From Hemibagrus wyckioides (Eukaryota > Chordata > Actinopteri > Siluriformes > Bagridae): a stretch of DNA of 64,000 nucleotides. A model generated the notes under the pieces. That model was not told the DNA's origin, made no database searches, and saw only the letters and a program-made list of their open reading frames with translations. The position numbers and the translations under genes are program-made. Of this stretch, positions 22,364 through 33,051 are shown in pieces; the first letter of the stretch is position 1; every line of letters starts with the position of its first letter. The stretch spans positions 24,571,146 through 24,635,145 of the forward strand of contig NC_080712.1 in NCBI RefSeq assembly GCF_019097595.1. Direction: 5' to 3'.

Positions 22364-24477
22364 TTAAAGATGTCTGCTTAGTTCAGGAATGGCTTCAACG
22401 GGTAATTGGAGGGACCTTGTGACTACCTGCATCTCCCATTCAGGATCCACACGCTGTCGTCTACTAGCAGAAAAGAATTCATCGTCTTCCTCTTCTTCTT
22501 CATCCCTCGACCTTTTCTGCTGGTCTAGAACAGGATAAGCTGGAATGCATCAAAAAGATATAAACAATGAGAAACATCTGCACAACTCATAAAAGGAAGC
22601 AGAAACCTTCAGTTTAATAGTACAGTATCTGTTTCATACAGCAGAAAAACATCACTCTAAAGTATGTACACAAGTTATATTACAGTAATCTTCCTACAAC
22701 AGTACATACATTCTCTGTATTTACGTTTTAGCTGCAAATGTAGATGGTCACATAACCCACTTATATCACTGCAAACTCACCCCCTGAAAAAAACTTTCAA
22801 AGAAAACTATATTCATGTCTATTAAGGGTTAATTTTTACTTCATCATTTCTTACTCTAATGGCTCTCACCAGAAGGGACTACTTGATTGTCTTCCTCTTC
22901 ATCCCTCCTACTTATTCGCTGGCGCCAAACATTAAAGGTAACAGATGCTGGAACGTAAGGCTGACCAGACTCTATGTCGCGCAACACAACGATGGAATGG
23001 GATCCTAACGTGGGATCCTGGCGTGGGATCCTGGAAGGACTTCCTATAGGGGATGGTATCCTTGATGGGAATGGGTTCCTTATGGGTGGGGATGGCCTCC
23101 TTACAGGTGGGGATAGGTTTCTGATGGGTGGGGATGGCCTCCTTACAGGTGGGGATAGGTTTCTGATGGGTGGGGATGGCCTCCTTACAGGTGGGGATAG
23201 GTTTCTGATGGGTGGGGATGGGCTCCTTACAGGTGGGGATGGGCTCCTTACAGGTGACTGGTCCCATATAGGTAAAAGGACCCCCATGGGTGGGGATGGG
23301 CTCCATGCAGGTGGGGATGGGTTTCTCATGGGTGGGAATGGGCTCCTTACAGGTGACTGGTCCCATATACGTAAAAGGACCCTCATGGGTGGGGATGGGC
23401 TCCATGCAGGTGGGGATGGGATACTCATGGGAGGGGATGGGTTCCTAAAGGGTGGGGATGGGATCCTCATGGGCGGGGATGGGTTCCTCATGGGTGGGGA
23501 TGGGCTCCATGCAGGTGGGGATGGGTTCCTAAAGGGTGGGGATGGGCTCCTAAAGGGTGGGGATGGGCTCCTAAAGGGTGGGGATGGGCTCCTAAAGGGG
23601 GATGAGCTCCTCACAGCCACCTCATTCTCATCACCTCCGTCTTGAGGAAAACGACCAAAAGGCGTTTGTTCCTGTCGTCTCCCTGTGTCAAAAGACAAAC
23701 AGTGAGAAACATCTGCACAACTCACAATAGGAAGCAGAAACCTTTAGTTTAATAGTACAGCATCTGTTTTGTACAGCAGAAAAACATCACTCAGTATGTA
23801 CAAGTTATATTACAGTAATCCTCCTATAACTCTACATACATTCTCTCTATTTACGTTTTAGCTGCAAATGTAGACAGTCACATGACCAACTTATCTCACT
23901 GCTAACTCAGTCCCGAAAAAAACTTTCAGATAATGTCTATTAAGGGTTAGTTTTTACTTCATCAGTGTTTACTCCGATGTTTCTCATCGCTTTTATGAAC
24001 TCTGAACACGGAAAAACAATTATTTAGCCACATTAGCTATGCTAACTAGCCGCCTAGCTGATCTTCGCTAATATTTCTCCTCCTCCGATTGACTTTAGTA
24101 AACTTTTAGTAAATGTGCTAATTTTGCCAGTTATTTTGGCTTAAAGGTCCAACCTTATCCATTTTACACCACTTTATGCCCACAAACTTTAGGATAATGA
24201 TCATGTAAATAAAACGATTAGCCAAATAACAACGAACAGATCGCTTTTCCCCAAAACTGTCTAACCATACAAAACGATATCCCTAATCGCGTTTCCGCCT
24301 GTTTAGTGCTGTTTTTAACACAGTTTTACTCACTGAAGCACTTGTTACTTTAATAAAAAGGTAAAAACTCAGTAACTCACCGGTCCAGGGGTCGTAGTAG
24401 TAGTCAGGTAGTCCGCTCGATCCGGGCTGAAGGTCCGCGTCCTGCCGCTGTAGCGCGTCTTCTCCTCCGAAGTTCAT
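22364..24477 (-). CDS. Unrecognised proline-rich heptad-repeat protein, right copy
   Basis: Minus-strand twin of the left-arm gene: exons 24,381-24,477, 22,870-23,682 and 22,364-22,539, with the same splice sites and phases. It encodes 361 aa, exactly one heptad longer (an additional FRSPSPP in the first repeat block). The rest of the coding sequence read by eye is the same, including the DYYYDPWT exon-1 end, the VWRQRISRRDEEED tail of exon 2 and PELSRHL at the C terminus. Both copies are open and correctly spliced, so both could be functional. The two genes converge on the LINE-filled loop. Function unknown; a disordered SP-rich nuclear protein is an inference only. Confidence 0.75.
23072..23600 (-). 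repeat. 21-bp coding minisatellite in exon 2, right
   Basis: Same 21-bp array as in the left arm, longer by one unit (tttaggagcccatccccacc type). The antisense frame here is likewise open (22,974-23,645) and reads as GGDGLL/GGDRFLM repeats. Confidence 0.9.
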
Positions 24478-24639
24478 CCTCGCTGGTGGTGCAGAGTCGG
24501 TGTAGGAGTCCAATCCCAGAAGTGTTGTAGGAATAAAAGTGATGGAGAGGTGTAGCAGTAATCGCAAAGTAGAGTCCAAATCTTGCGACCTTCAACTCAA
24601 AACACTTTCGAATTTGAAAGTAAACGTTCCAAAAAAGAA

Positions 24640-24682
24640 CAAAGTCACGTGACGCTGCAGTCAGTGCGCATGCGCTCTAATC
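24640..24682 (-). promoter_or_regulatory. Promoter motifs of proline-rich gene, right copy
   Basis: Mirror of the left promoter: TCACGTGA (~24,645-24,652) and TGCGCATGCGC (~24,665-24,675), both intact. Confidence 0.55.
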
Positions 24683-24821
24683 TTCTCTCACCCTCACATA
24701 CATTATCATCAATGCTTATATTATTAAAATAAAAAATGATGGACGTCTATATCTGCGTTATTCATTTATTATTTTATTTTACATATATTCTTATATCATT
24801 TATATTTCAAAACTGTATATA

Positions 24822-25310
24822 TACAGCTCTGGAAAAAAAATTAGAGACCACTGCAAAATAATCAGTTTCTTATGTTTTTTTCTTACAGATGCATGTATTG
24901 GTGAGATGAACAGTTTTGTTTCATTTTTTGTAAACTGCTGACAATATTTCTCCTAAATTCAAAATATAACTATTGTTATTTAGAGTGTATATTTAAAGAA
25001 ATGACCCAAGATCATGCAGTATTTGCAGAGCTTTAATAACTCTAATAAAACAAAATGCAAATAATTTGTAAACAAATTGTGTTAATGCTTTGGCTAAATA
25101 ACATTAAGAAATCGGTATTTGGTGGAATAACCCCGATTTGCATGGGTTTTGGCTCCATGCTCTCCACCAGTTTTTCACATTGCTGTTGGGTAACTTTATA
25201 CCACCCTTTTTGCAAAAAAGCAAACAGCTCAGCTTTACTTGATGGTTTGTGACCATCCATCTTCCTCTTGATGACATTCCAGAGGTTTTCAATAGGGTTC
25301 AAATCTGGAG
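24822..25310 (-). mobile_element. Tc1-like element, right copy (one end lost)
   Basis: Minus-strand counterpart of 12,449-12,969. The inner terminal repeat (tacagctctggaaaaaaaat) and the C-terminal transposase are kept (NPIENLWNVIKRKMDGHKPS; the left copy has NPIKN). The outer terminal repeat is missing: at 25,310 the sequence runs into another transposon. Confidence 0.8.
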
Positions 25311-25510
25311 ATGGTCTGGAGTGGAGAAACTTGATTGGCCTGCACAGAGTCTTGATTTCAACCCGATAGAACACCTTTGGGATGAAATAGAGCGTAGACT
25401 GCGAGTCATGCCTTCTTCTTCAACATCAGTGCTTGACCTCACAGATGCACTTCTAGAGGACACTCCTAAACCTTGTGGAAAACCTTCCCTTTCTAATGAG
25501 ATGGGTGGGG
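25311..25510 (+). mobile_element. Second Tc1-like transposase fragment
   Basis: Plus-strand frame LDWPAQSLDFNPIEHLWDEI, then ERRLRVMPSSSTSV, is the catalytic 'WPAQSPDxNPIEHLWD' block of a different Tc1-like family. Truncated on both sides; its left edge coincides with the end of the palindrome arm. Confidence 0.85.
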
Positions 25511-25574
25511 CTTACTGTGACTCATGGAGTCATCCAACAACTTGGACATCTGTGGGTTCCCTGCTCACTCCGTC

Positions 25575-25702
25575 TACAGGAAGTAGCTACAGAAAATACC
25601 TGACAACTGAAGACTAAAGAAAAAAAGATAACTATACTGTCTCCTGTTATACTGTTATACATAATTGTCTCCAAAGTCCCATCTTTCTTCTTCTTCTTCT
25701 TC

Positions 25703-25740
<38 letters not shown>

Positions 25741-25895
25741 TGTATTATTATTGTTGTTGTCGTTGTTACGTTGTTATTTTGTTCGTCTCCACACTGCTTC
25801 ATTCACATCTTTTCCAACCACTTGGATGGAAGGAAGGAGCTACAGAAAATACCTGAAAACTGAAGACTAAAGAAAAAAGATAACTATACTAAGTC
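25575..25895. repeat. Short direct repeat flanking (ATT)n microsatellite
   Basis: A ~60-bp unit, 'agctacagaaaatacctgac...agataactatact', occurs at ~25,578-25,640 and ~25,830-25,890. Between the copies is a (TTC)n/(ATT)n run (25,685-25,755). No coding capacity. Confidence 0.7.
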
Positions 25896-26335
25896 TCCAA
25901 AAAAGCCCACAGTGGGAGATCTTTTAAAGAGGCTGTTGAAATGTTTTGCAAATAAGAAGAATCAGAACTATTGATGGTGGTGAGGTTTTTCTCTTAGTAG
26001 GTGTTATTAGGCATAAGGTCCTGCAAACTGTGATCCATGAAATAACCTACACCTCCCCTACTACTCCAGATCACTGAGATATCTGTTACTCTTATACATT
26101 TCACCCAGATATAAAGAATCATGCCTAGTTCATGTAGCTTTAAATCATCACTGCAGTTTCATGTATTCACACCAAATCTTTTGAGTATTAGGAATTATAG
26201 AGGTTCTCAGAGTGTACTAGAGACTCTGGGTTTTTTTTTTTTAAATTTATTTTAGTTTTATTTTATTTCACATCAAATATTTAAAATAAAATAAGCAGCT
26301 TCTCACTTAACAGGAATGGTTGAATGGTGTTGAAG
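25896..26335. other. Intergenic, nothing recognised
   Basis: AT-rich, with a T-run at ~26,231. No gene or repeat family recognised. Confidence 0.5.
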
Positions 26336-26338
26336 GCA

Positions 26339-26560
26339 CTAGAAAAATGTAAAAAACATTAACCTCACAGTACCACCGCTGCCATCCAGGTAGGAGTGAG
26401 CATGCTGCAGCAGATAAATGACAGCATCGTCAACACTGATATGAGGCTGGTAGGCAAACTGGAGTGGGTCCAGTGCAGGTTTCACCTGTGGGACCAGGTG
26501 GGCTAAATAAGATGGGTAAGTCAATAAGATAGATGTAGCATAGATGTCATGTGACACTCC
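26339..26560 (-). mobile_element. LINE reverse transcriptase fragment
   Basis: Minus-strand frame containing LDPLQFAYQPHISVDDAVIY and LLQHAHSYLDGSGGTVRLMF matches the RT region just before the catalytic centre in Rex/L2-type fish LINEs. Both ends truncated. Confidence 0.8.
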
Positions 26561-26934
26561 ATAGATTTATCACACTGAAGTGAAGAGCAGAAAAGATGGA
26601 GAACCCCACTGTTGGTTACTCCAGTCATCAGAGAAGATCAGGTTATCCTAAAGATTACTTAAACAGCATCTGCAATGCCATTTGTTTGATTTGTAAGTTA
26701 ATAAATGTTCTACTGACATATTGTGTAGGATTTTTAATTAAATCACATTAAATTGATACAGGGGGGTTTAAGCTGTCATAATGTTATGTTACAATATTCC
26801 CTTCACATCTTATAACATGACCCACCTGTGGTGTAGGATCTAACATCTCTTCTCCTCTTTCTATGTAAATTGTAATAAAACAGTTTATGTTTCATTAATG
26901 AAATAAGACAACATATTTGTACCAGCATTAATTC
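26561..26934. other. Intergenic, nothing recognised
   Basis: No coding or repeat signal recognised. Confidence 0.5.
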
Positions 26935-27240
26935 AAGTCAAATCAAGTCAAGAAGCATTTATTTGTCATTTCAAACACATAGAGCTGACACAGTACATAG
27001 TGAAATGAGACAACATTTCTCAGGACCCTGGTGCTACATAAGACAACATAACAACATATAGCTACAAAACAAAAACAGCACACAACTAAGGAGAGAAAGT
27101 AATTGTCCTAGCTACATAAAGTGCAACATGTGCAACCAGGTGCAAACAGTGCAAGACAGAAGTGCAGAAACAGAGAATACAAAAAAACAACTCGAAACAG
27201 TCCAGGACACATAGTGCCAAAAAATGTGCAAACAGAAAAT
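26935..27240 (+). repeat. Interspersed repeat, family A copy 2
   Basis: Same family as 12,085-12,400: 'agaagcatttatttgtcatt', 'ctgacacagtacatagtgaa', 'aggaccctggtgctacataa'. Confidence 0.6.
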
Positions 27241-27244
27241 GTGC

Positions 27245-28355
27245 AAACTAGAGGAACTCATCTTCATTAAATGATTTATTCTGGACAGGGCTGTGGTGGA
27301 TCTGGAGCCTATGCTGGGAACACTGGGTGTGAGGTGGGAAAACATAAAAAAAAAATTAACAAGGTTTGGTATATTTGCCTCCCTCTTGTGGTTGTGAGTT
27401 GTTTGGTGCAATTTGGTAAATCTGATTGAAGATTCTATTGCCTCTATTCTATTCCTCTATTCTATTGCCTCTATTGATTCTATTCTATTGCCTATGCCTC
27501 TGGGTTCCCTATGTACATGTCTCTGGTTCTGGGTAGGTCACAATCTTTCAAGTACTTTCTGAGATAGCAGTTGTTTATTTACTATTGAGATTGCAGCAGC
27601 TGAATGAGTGAGTTAGGGTTTCAGAATAAATACTGAAAGGATCATACATGTATCCATAGCATGTATCAAACAGCAAATACAGCACCTGAATTTCAGTTAA
27701 ATCATGTAGAGCTCTAGAGCCAGTACAGGCCTAAACACATTTGTTGAACTGTTAAAGTCAGTACAATACAAGAAATGAATGCTCTTGTCTTCACTCATGT
27801 GTCTTTAAAATTGTTTCAAAATACCAGGGACAGCTGTCTCTCTCAGTCAGGACAATCAGAGGTTCCTCCACAACACTTCTAAACCTCTAAAGACACTCTG
27901 CAACATTGTAAAAGTGGACTCAGATGCTGGACTAAAGACTGGTAATCCCTGTAAGATGTTTATCAGCTTGTTTATATTCTCTGTGCTCTGTCTTTACCTA
28001 GTATTGTTGTGGGGAAACCTGGAGCCTATTCCAGGGAATCTAGGGCACAAGGAGGGGAACACCATAGATGGGGTACCAAACAAAAATAGGGCACAATGAC
28101 ACACACACACACATGTTCACACTAAGGACAATTTAGAGATGCCAATTAGCCTGCAAGGCATGTATTCGGACAAAGGAGGAAACCAGATAACCCAGAGGAA
28201 ACCTCCAAAACACAACAAGAACGTGCAGACTCAGCACAAAAAGGGAGGAAGCGTGAATCGACCGGTAGGTGCTAGGCAATCACACTTATAATGAATCCTC
28301 TAAGCCCCTATTATAAATAATTTAATTGTCATTTTTAATACTTGCTTGTAATTGT
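27245..28355. repeat. Outer inverted repeat, right arm
   Basis: Mirror of 6,705-7,870. It has a short tandem 'ctctattctattgc' expansion (~27,430-27,490) and ~340 bp of sequence (27,511-27,856) absent from the left arm. The block 27,857-28,030 differs from 7,468-7,641 at one base only. Confidence 0.75.
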
Positions 28356-28408
28356 GAATATGTGTAAATGAGGGATTGGTGAGTGGGATATTGTTCATTT
28401 TTGCTCAC

Positions 28409-28522
28409 CCTGGCACACAGAAGCTCTGGATCACTGATCATGTTTATGATGTTGTAACTTCCAGGTGATCTTATTCGCCTGTGTTGGGTGGATTTTCTCG
28501 ACGAGTGGCAGCATGTAATCAT
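28409..28522 (-). pseudogene. PABPC-like gene, MLLE-domain exon (broken)
   Basis: Cytoplasmic poly(A)-binding proteins end in an MLLE domain that binds PAM2 peptides. This exon (acceptor CTGTCTGCAG, donor G|GTGAGC) encodes DYMLPLVEKIHPTQANKIT, matching the first MLLE helices. It then needs a frame change to read NMISDPELLCARV, which matches the later helix. About eight residues at the domain core are missing and the main frame meets a stop, so the domain is disrupted. It joins in phase to the exon at 33,411-33,492 across the Gypsy insertion. The final PABPC exon was not found. Confidence 0.7.
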
Positions 28523-28760
28523 CTGCAGACAGACAGACAGAGAATAGAAATGGAGTGAATCGTCCTGGTCATTCAGTCAAGTAATATGAGTGAGACTCAG
28601 ATGCCAGATTATTTCTATGCACCATTACTGAGGCAAGAGGAGTTCAAAGCAGGTGCTTGTAGATGGTTTCAGTCTACACAATAAAACATTTGGACAAATC
28701 ATAATGGAGAATTAAAATAAATGAATCAAAATCCTGAGCCGCACAGCTGAAGTCTATATG

Positions 28761-29082
28761 TGTAACGGGCACGCCGGCCCCAGCTACACACGTTTCCGCT
28801 CTCAATCCCCGGAATACTAATCACGTCACCTGCACGCAATCATCTCGGCGCCTATTTAAAGCCCCCTCTCGCTAACGTCAGCGGCGAGTATTAAGACTGT
28901 TTAGGTGCATGTGCCGTAAGTGCATGCGCCGTTTATCAGCCAACCTGCCTTTTCTGATTTATCTGAGTTACGTTTTACCTACCTGCCCGTTTGCCTTTTT
29001 TAGTTACGCTTTTCCTGCTCCTGACTGAGTTCATTAAAGCACGTTTGGATTCTCTCTCTGCCTTCTGAGTCCTGTCCTTACA
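28761..29082 (+). repeat. 5' LTR
   Basis: Starts TGTAACGGGCACGCC and ends CCTTACA (TG...CA). Contains a TATA-like 'tatttaaa' at ~28,853 and 'attaaagc' near the end. Relative to the 3' LTR it has an additional 'ac' near 28,788. Confidence 0.9.
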
Positions 29083-29124
29083 GAAATACTCGCCCCGCTA
29101 TAAAAAGAAAAGACTCACCTGAAC

Positions 29125-29664
29125 ATGCAAGCCCTGCATTCCGACGCGCCTCCCATGCTGGACTCGCAGCAAATCCTCGCCGGACCACCTCCTGCACCAG
29201 ATCCGATCACGGCCCTGGCAGCCTCGCTACGGGAAGCAGTACTGTCCGCGGTGGCCTCACCGACCTGTCCCTTGGCTAAACCAGCTGTATACTCCGGTGA
29301 GGTATCGGAATGTATGAGCTTTATTATGCAATGCCAACTCCACTTTGATGTTGTTCCCCAGCAGTTTCCCAACGATCGCGCTAAGATCGCCTTCCTGTTG
29401 TGGCTACTGTCTGGTGAGGCTCGACGCTGGGCTGAGGCGTTGTGGACATCCAAGAGCCCAGTACTCGCCTCCCTGGACAGTTTCTTGGCCCACTTCAAGG
29501 CGGTCTTCGGCAGAAGCGCTTCCACTCTCGCGGTGCATGACGAGCTGCTCACCCTACGGCAAGCCGGGAACACCATTCGCGAGTACACGCTCCGTTTCCG
29601 CACGCTAGCGGCCTTTAGTGGCTGGAACGAGGCGGCACTACTCGCGGTCTATCGGCGGGGTTGA
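29125..29664 (+). pseudogene. Gypsy gag, first part, ended by TGA
   Basis: Retrotransposon capsid-type Gag of ~179 codons from ATG 29,125: AKPAVYSGEVSECMSFIMQC and LLSGEARRWAEALW are the usual Gypsy Gag landmarks. TGA at 29,662-29,664 interrupts the reading frame, which reopens in the same frame immediately after ([12 protein letters not shown]). A nonsense change is therefore likely, or less likely a readthrough site. Confidence 0.85.
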
Positions 29665-29685
29665 CAGCCCGAGCTCAGACGGCAG

Positions 29686-31038
29686 ATGACAATCTACACT
29701 GACCCGGCCGATCTGGAGTCATTCATGCAAAAAGCGCAAGAAGTATCTCAACATCTCGCCGCGATCGCTGCTGAGGAGAACCATAAATCCGATACCTCAC
29801 CCCATGCTGATCCTCCCGCGCCCGCGGCCATGCGGAAGGCTGAATACACCTTATCTCCGGTCGAACATCAGCGTCGTCTCCAGCTGGGACTCTGTGGGTA
29901 CTGCGGTGAGTTCGGTCACTTTCTCCATACATGCCCAGTCCGTCCTCCACGCCCAGCGGTGAGTACCCTCCATCTAAGTTCTATTATCACCAACCCACGT
30001 TACCATGAAGCCATTTTAATTTATGACTCTCGATCTTATCCAGTTACCGTGCTCTTCGACTCTGGTGCGTCTGGGAATTTCATCTCCTCGCGTGCCCTGT
30101 CCACCTGTCACCTCCCCAGACACCGAAGCTCGACACGTTATCAAATAACAACTATCCAGGGAAAACCACTGGGTCGTGGGCTGGTGCAGTGGATCTCCCC
30201 AGAGTTGACCCTCCGAATTGGCTGTCTCCATGAAGAGACACACTCCCTTCTGGTGTTGGAGGAAGCTCGGGTAGACATCATCCTGGGACGCCCCTGGTTA
30301 GCGCTCCACCAACCCTACATCAGGTGGAGCACCAGGAATATCGAACAGTGGAGCGATTTCTGCTTACAGTCCTGCCTCCGAGCTCTCCCGATTCCGGTCC
30401 CTGAGACAGCCATTGTGGGGGCAACAACCATAGAGAGTCCCCAACAAAACAGCAATGTGGATGTTCCTGCTGAGTATACGAGCCACCAGGATGTCTTTAG
30501 TAAGGCCGCTGTGACAAAACTGCCACCACACCGACCTTGGGACTGTGCCATAACCCTTCTGCCCAAAGCTAAGATGCCTAAAGGGCGCATCTATCCATTG
30601 TCTATCCCGGAGCAACAAGCCATGGAGTACATTCAGGAGGCACTACACCAAGGCTTTATACGCCCGTCCACCTCCCCAGCGGCTTCTAGCTTCTTTTTTG
30701 TAGCCAAAAAAGACGGTGGGCTTCGGCCGTGCATAGATTACAGGAGTCTCAATTCCCAGATGGTAAAATTCACCTACCCCCTGCCTTTAGTTCCTGCGGC
30801 GCTCGAGGAACTACGGGGAGCTCGCCATTTCACCAAGCTTGATCTGAGAAGTGCTTACAACTTGATCCGCATACGGCGCGGCGATGAGTGGAAGACAGCA
30901 TTCATCACTCCATCCGGGCACTATGAATACCTAGTCATGCCGTATGGTCTCACCAACGCCCCCCGTGCTATTTCAAAGTTTCATGAACGAGATATCCCGG
31001 GACATGCTCCACTGGTTTGTGATTGTTTATATCAATGA
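29686..31038 (+). pseudogene. Gypsy gag end, protease and RT start
   Basis: In order: the end of Gag with a CCHC knuckle ([14 protein letters not shown], ~29,898-29,940); an aspartic protease motif [13 protein letters not shown] (~30,051-30,090); a linker with the ILGRPWL motif; then RT from ~30,580 ([42 protein letters not shown]). At ~30,960-30,975 the RT frame shifts, and this frame runs out at 31,038. Confidence 0.9.
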
Positions 31039-31381
31039 CATCCTTATTTATTCATCCAACCGGTCGGAGCACATCGTTCATGTTCGGCAGGTGCTCGACC
31101 GTCTCCGCCATCACCGCCTCTATCTAATGGTTGAAAAGTGCGAGTTCCACCGTCCCAGCATCCAGTTCCTAGGTTATATCATCTCTGCAGAAGGTGTTCA
31201 AATGGATCAATGCAAGGTGGAAGCGGTGAAGAACTGGCCGCAACCTCAGTCAATCAAGGAACTTCAGCGCTTCCTGGGGTTTGCGAACTTTTACCGTCGG
31301 TTTATCGCCAACTTCAGCATGCACACCGCGCCTCTTACGCGGCAACCCCAAGTCACTATGCTGGATGGCTCCAGCGGTTGA
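30944..31381 (+). pseudogene. Gypsy RT continuation in second frame
   Basis: Continues the RT after a frameshift: the palm motif reads YINDILIYS, where active enzymes normally have two aspartates (YxDD), so Asn replaces the first. Then [14 protein letters not shown] and [15 protein letters not shown]. Near 31,330 the frame shifts again. Confidence 0.9.
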
Positions 31382-32318
31382 GGCCTTCAAGAAGTTAGAA
31401 GAGATGGACGTGTCAGCCTCGGGCATAGGGGCGGTGCTATTACAAAGAGGAGATGAACCGCCTGCGCTCCACCCGTGCGCGTACTTCTCCAAGAAGTTAT
31501 CCCCGGCAGAGCAAAATTACGACATCGGCAATAGGGAACTACTCACCATTAAGCTGGCCCTAGAAGAGTGGCGGCATTGGCTGGAGGGAGCTAACCACCC
31601 GTTCGAGGTTGTCACGGATCACAAGAACCTTCAGTACCTCAAAGAAGCGAAACGCTTGAATCCACGGCAAGCTCGTTGGGAGTTATTCTTCACCAGGTTT
31701 CATTTCACAGTCACATATCGCCCAGGGAACCGTAACACAAAGGCCGATGCGCTCTCCCGTATTCACTCCCCCGAGCCGCAGCAGGACGAAGACACGCCCA
31801 TACTCCCTCCTGATCTCTTTGTCTGCCCTCTCATATGGGCCATCGACGAGGAGATCCGTGCCACCACCGCCAATGAACCTGCTCCGGAAGGGAAGACGTA
31901 CGTGCCAACATCTCTTCGTATCTCTCTTCTGGATTCAGTACACTCCTCTCCGGGCTCTGGACATCCAGGCAGACGACGAACCCTCTCACTCCTAAAGGGA
32001 AGGTATTGGTGGCCGCATATGGCTCACGATGTAGTTCGTTTCATGGGAGGATGCCCAGTGTGTGCCATAACATCTACACCATGCCATCTGCGGGAGGGTA
32101 AGCTCGTGCCCCTTCCTGTTCCTCATCGTCCCTGGTCTCATCTGGGAATCGATTTCGCCACAGACTTACCCCCGTCCAACGGCCTCACCACCGTCCTCGT
32201 TGTGGTGGATCGATTCTCCAAAGTTGTGCAAGTTACTACCTCTCAAGGGCCTACCCACTGCTTGGGAGACAGCGGAGGCTCTGTTCCATCACATCTTCCG
32301 GCACTTTGGCCTCCCTGA
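31281..32318 (+). pseudogene. Gypsy RNase H and integrase start, third frame
   Basis: Frame with an RNase H domain ([47 protein letters not shown]), the H2C2 integrase zinc region ([23 protein letters not shown]) and the first integrase Asp ([11 protein letters not shown]). Just before RNase [15 protein letters not shown] joins two motifs that are usually ~25 residues apart, suggesting an in-frame deletion. The frame is lost again at ~32,225. Confidence 0.9.
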
Positions 32319-33051
32319 AGACATTGTGTCCGACAGGGGACCGCAATTTGTCTCCAGATTATGGAGGAGCTTCTTTAAACAGCTGGGAGTGTTCGTAAGT
32401 CTGTCGTCTGGCTACCATCCTCAGACTAATGGTCAGACCGAGCGGAAGGTCCAAGAAGTGGCACGTTACCTCCGAGCTTACTGCCACAATCGCCAGCACG
32501 ACTGGAGCCAATACCTCCCTTGGGCTGAGTATGCCCAGAACTCTCTCCGCCAAGAAACCACCGGACTCGCTCCATTTCAGTGCGTACTCGGCTACCAGCC
32601 ACCTCTGTTCCCATGGTCGGGTGAACCATCAGAAATACCGTCGGTCAACCACTGGTTCAGAGAGAGTGAGAGGGTCTGGGAATCGGCACATGTACACCTG
32701 CGCCGCGCACTGTGCCGGCAGAAGAGCCAGGCTGACTCGCGCCGGAAAGAAACACCTCAATACCATCCGGGCGACCGAGTCTGGCTCTCCACACGGGACA
32801 TCCGGCTTAAGCTCCCTAGCAAAAATCTCAGTCCCCGCTACATAGGTCCCTTCACCATCCGGCGGCCCATTAATGAAATGACCTATGAGCTCAACCTGCC
32901 GGAGCACTACCGGATCTCACCATCCTTCCATGTCTCTCTGTTGAAACCATTTGCTAATCCTGTTCTCCCTCCTTCCACAGAGCCCGAGGTGTCGCCGCCA
33001 CCTGAGATCGATGCGCTTGACACCGTTTACCAGGTCCGGGGGGTACTGTAA
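32200..33051 (+). pseudogene. Gypsy integrase catalytic core and tail
   Basis: Fourth frame carrying the rest of integrase: [11 protein letters not shown] (second Asp) and [14 protein letters not shown] (catalytic Glu), then the C-terminal GPFTIRRPI...[20 protein letters not shown] block. Ends at 33,051 inside the start of the 3' LTR with [14 protein letters not shown], so only the first part of a chromodomain-like tail is present. Confidence 0.9.

Larger units (their letters stand above)
19700..25310. repeat. Inner palindrome, right arm
   Basis: Mirror of 12,481-17,973, slightly longer through right-only segments (one 21-bp satellite unit, ~65 bp at ~21,637-21,703, ~80 bp at ~20,262-20,340). 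It ends within a Tc1-like element at 25,310, where a different Tc1 sequence takes over. Confidence 0.95.

Noticed and set aside
12481..25310. Palindrome as a sequencing hairpin artefact
   Set aside because: The arms differ by several substantial indels and a satellite unit, and the outer boundaries fall in different transposons. A missed-adapter fold-back would give matching arms. An assembly join of two haplotypes is still possible and is kept as a caveat.
12481..25310. The whole palindrome as one giant DNA transposon with long terminal inverted repeats
   Set aside because: No transposase lies between the arms, the arm ends are internal to unrelated Tc1 fragments, and no target-site duplication is seen.
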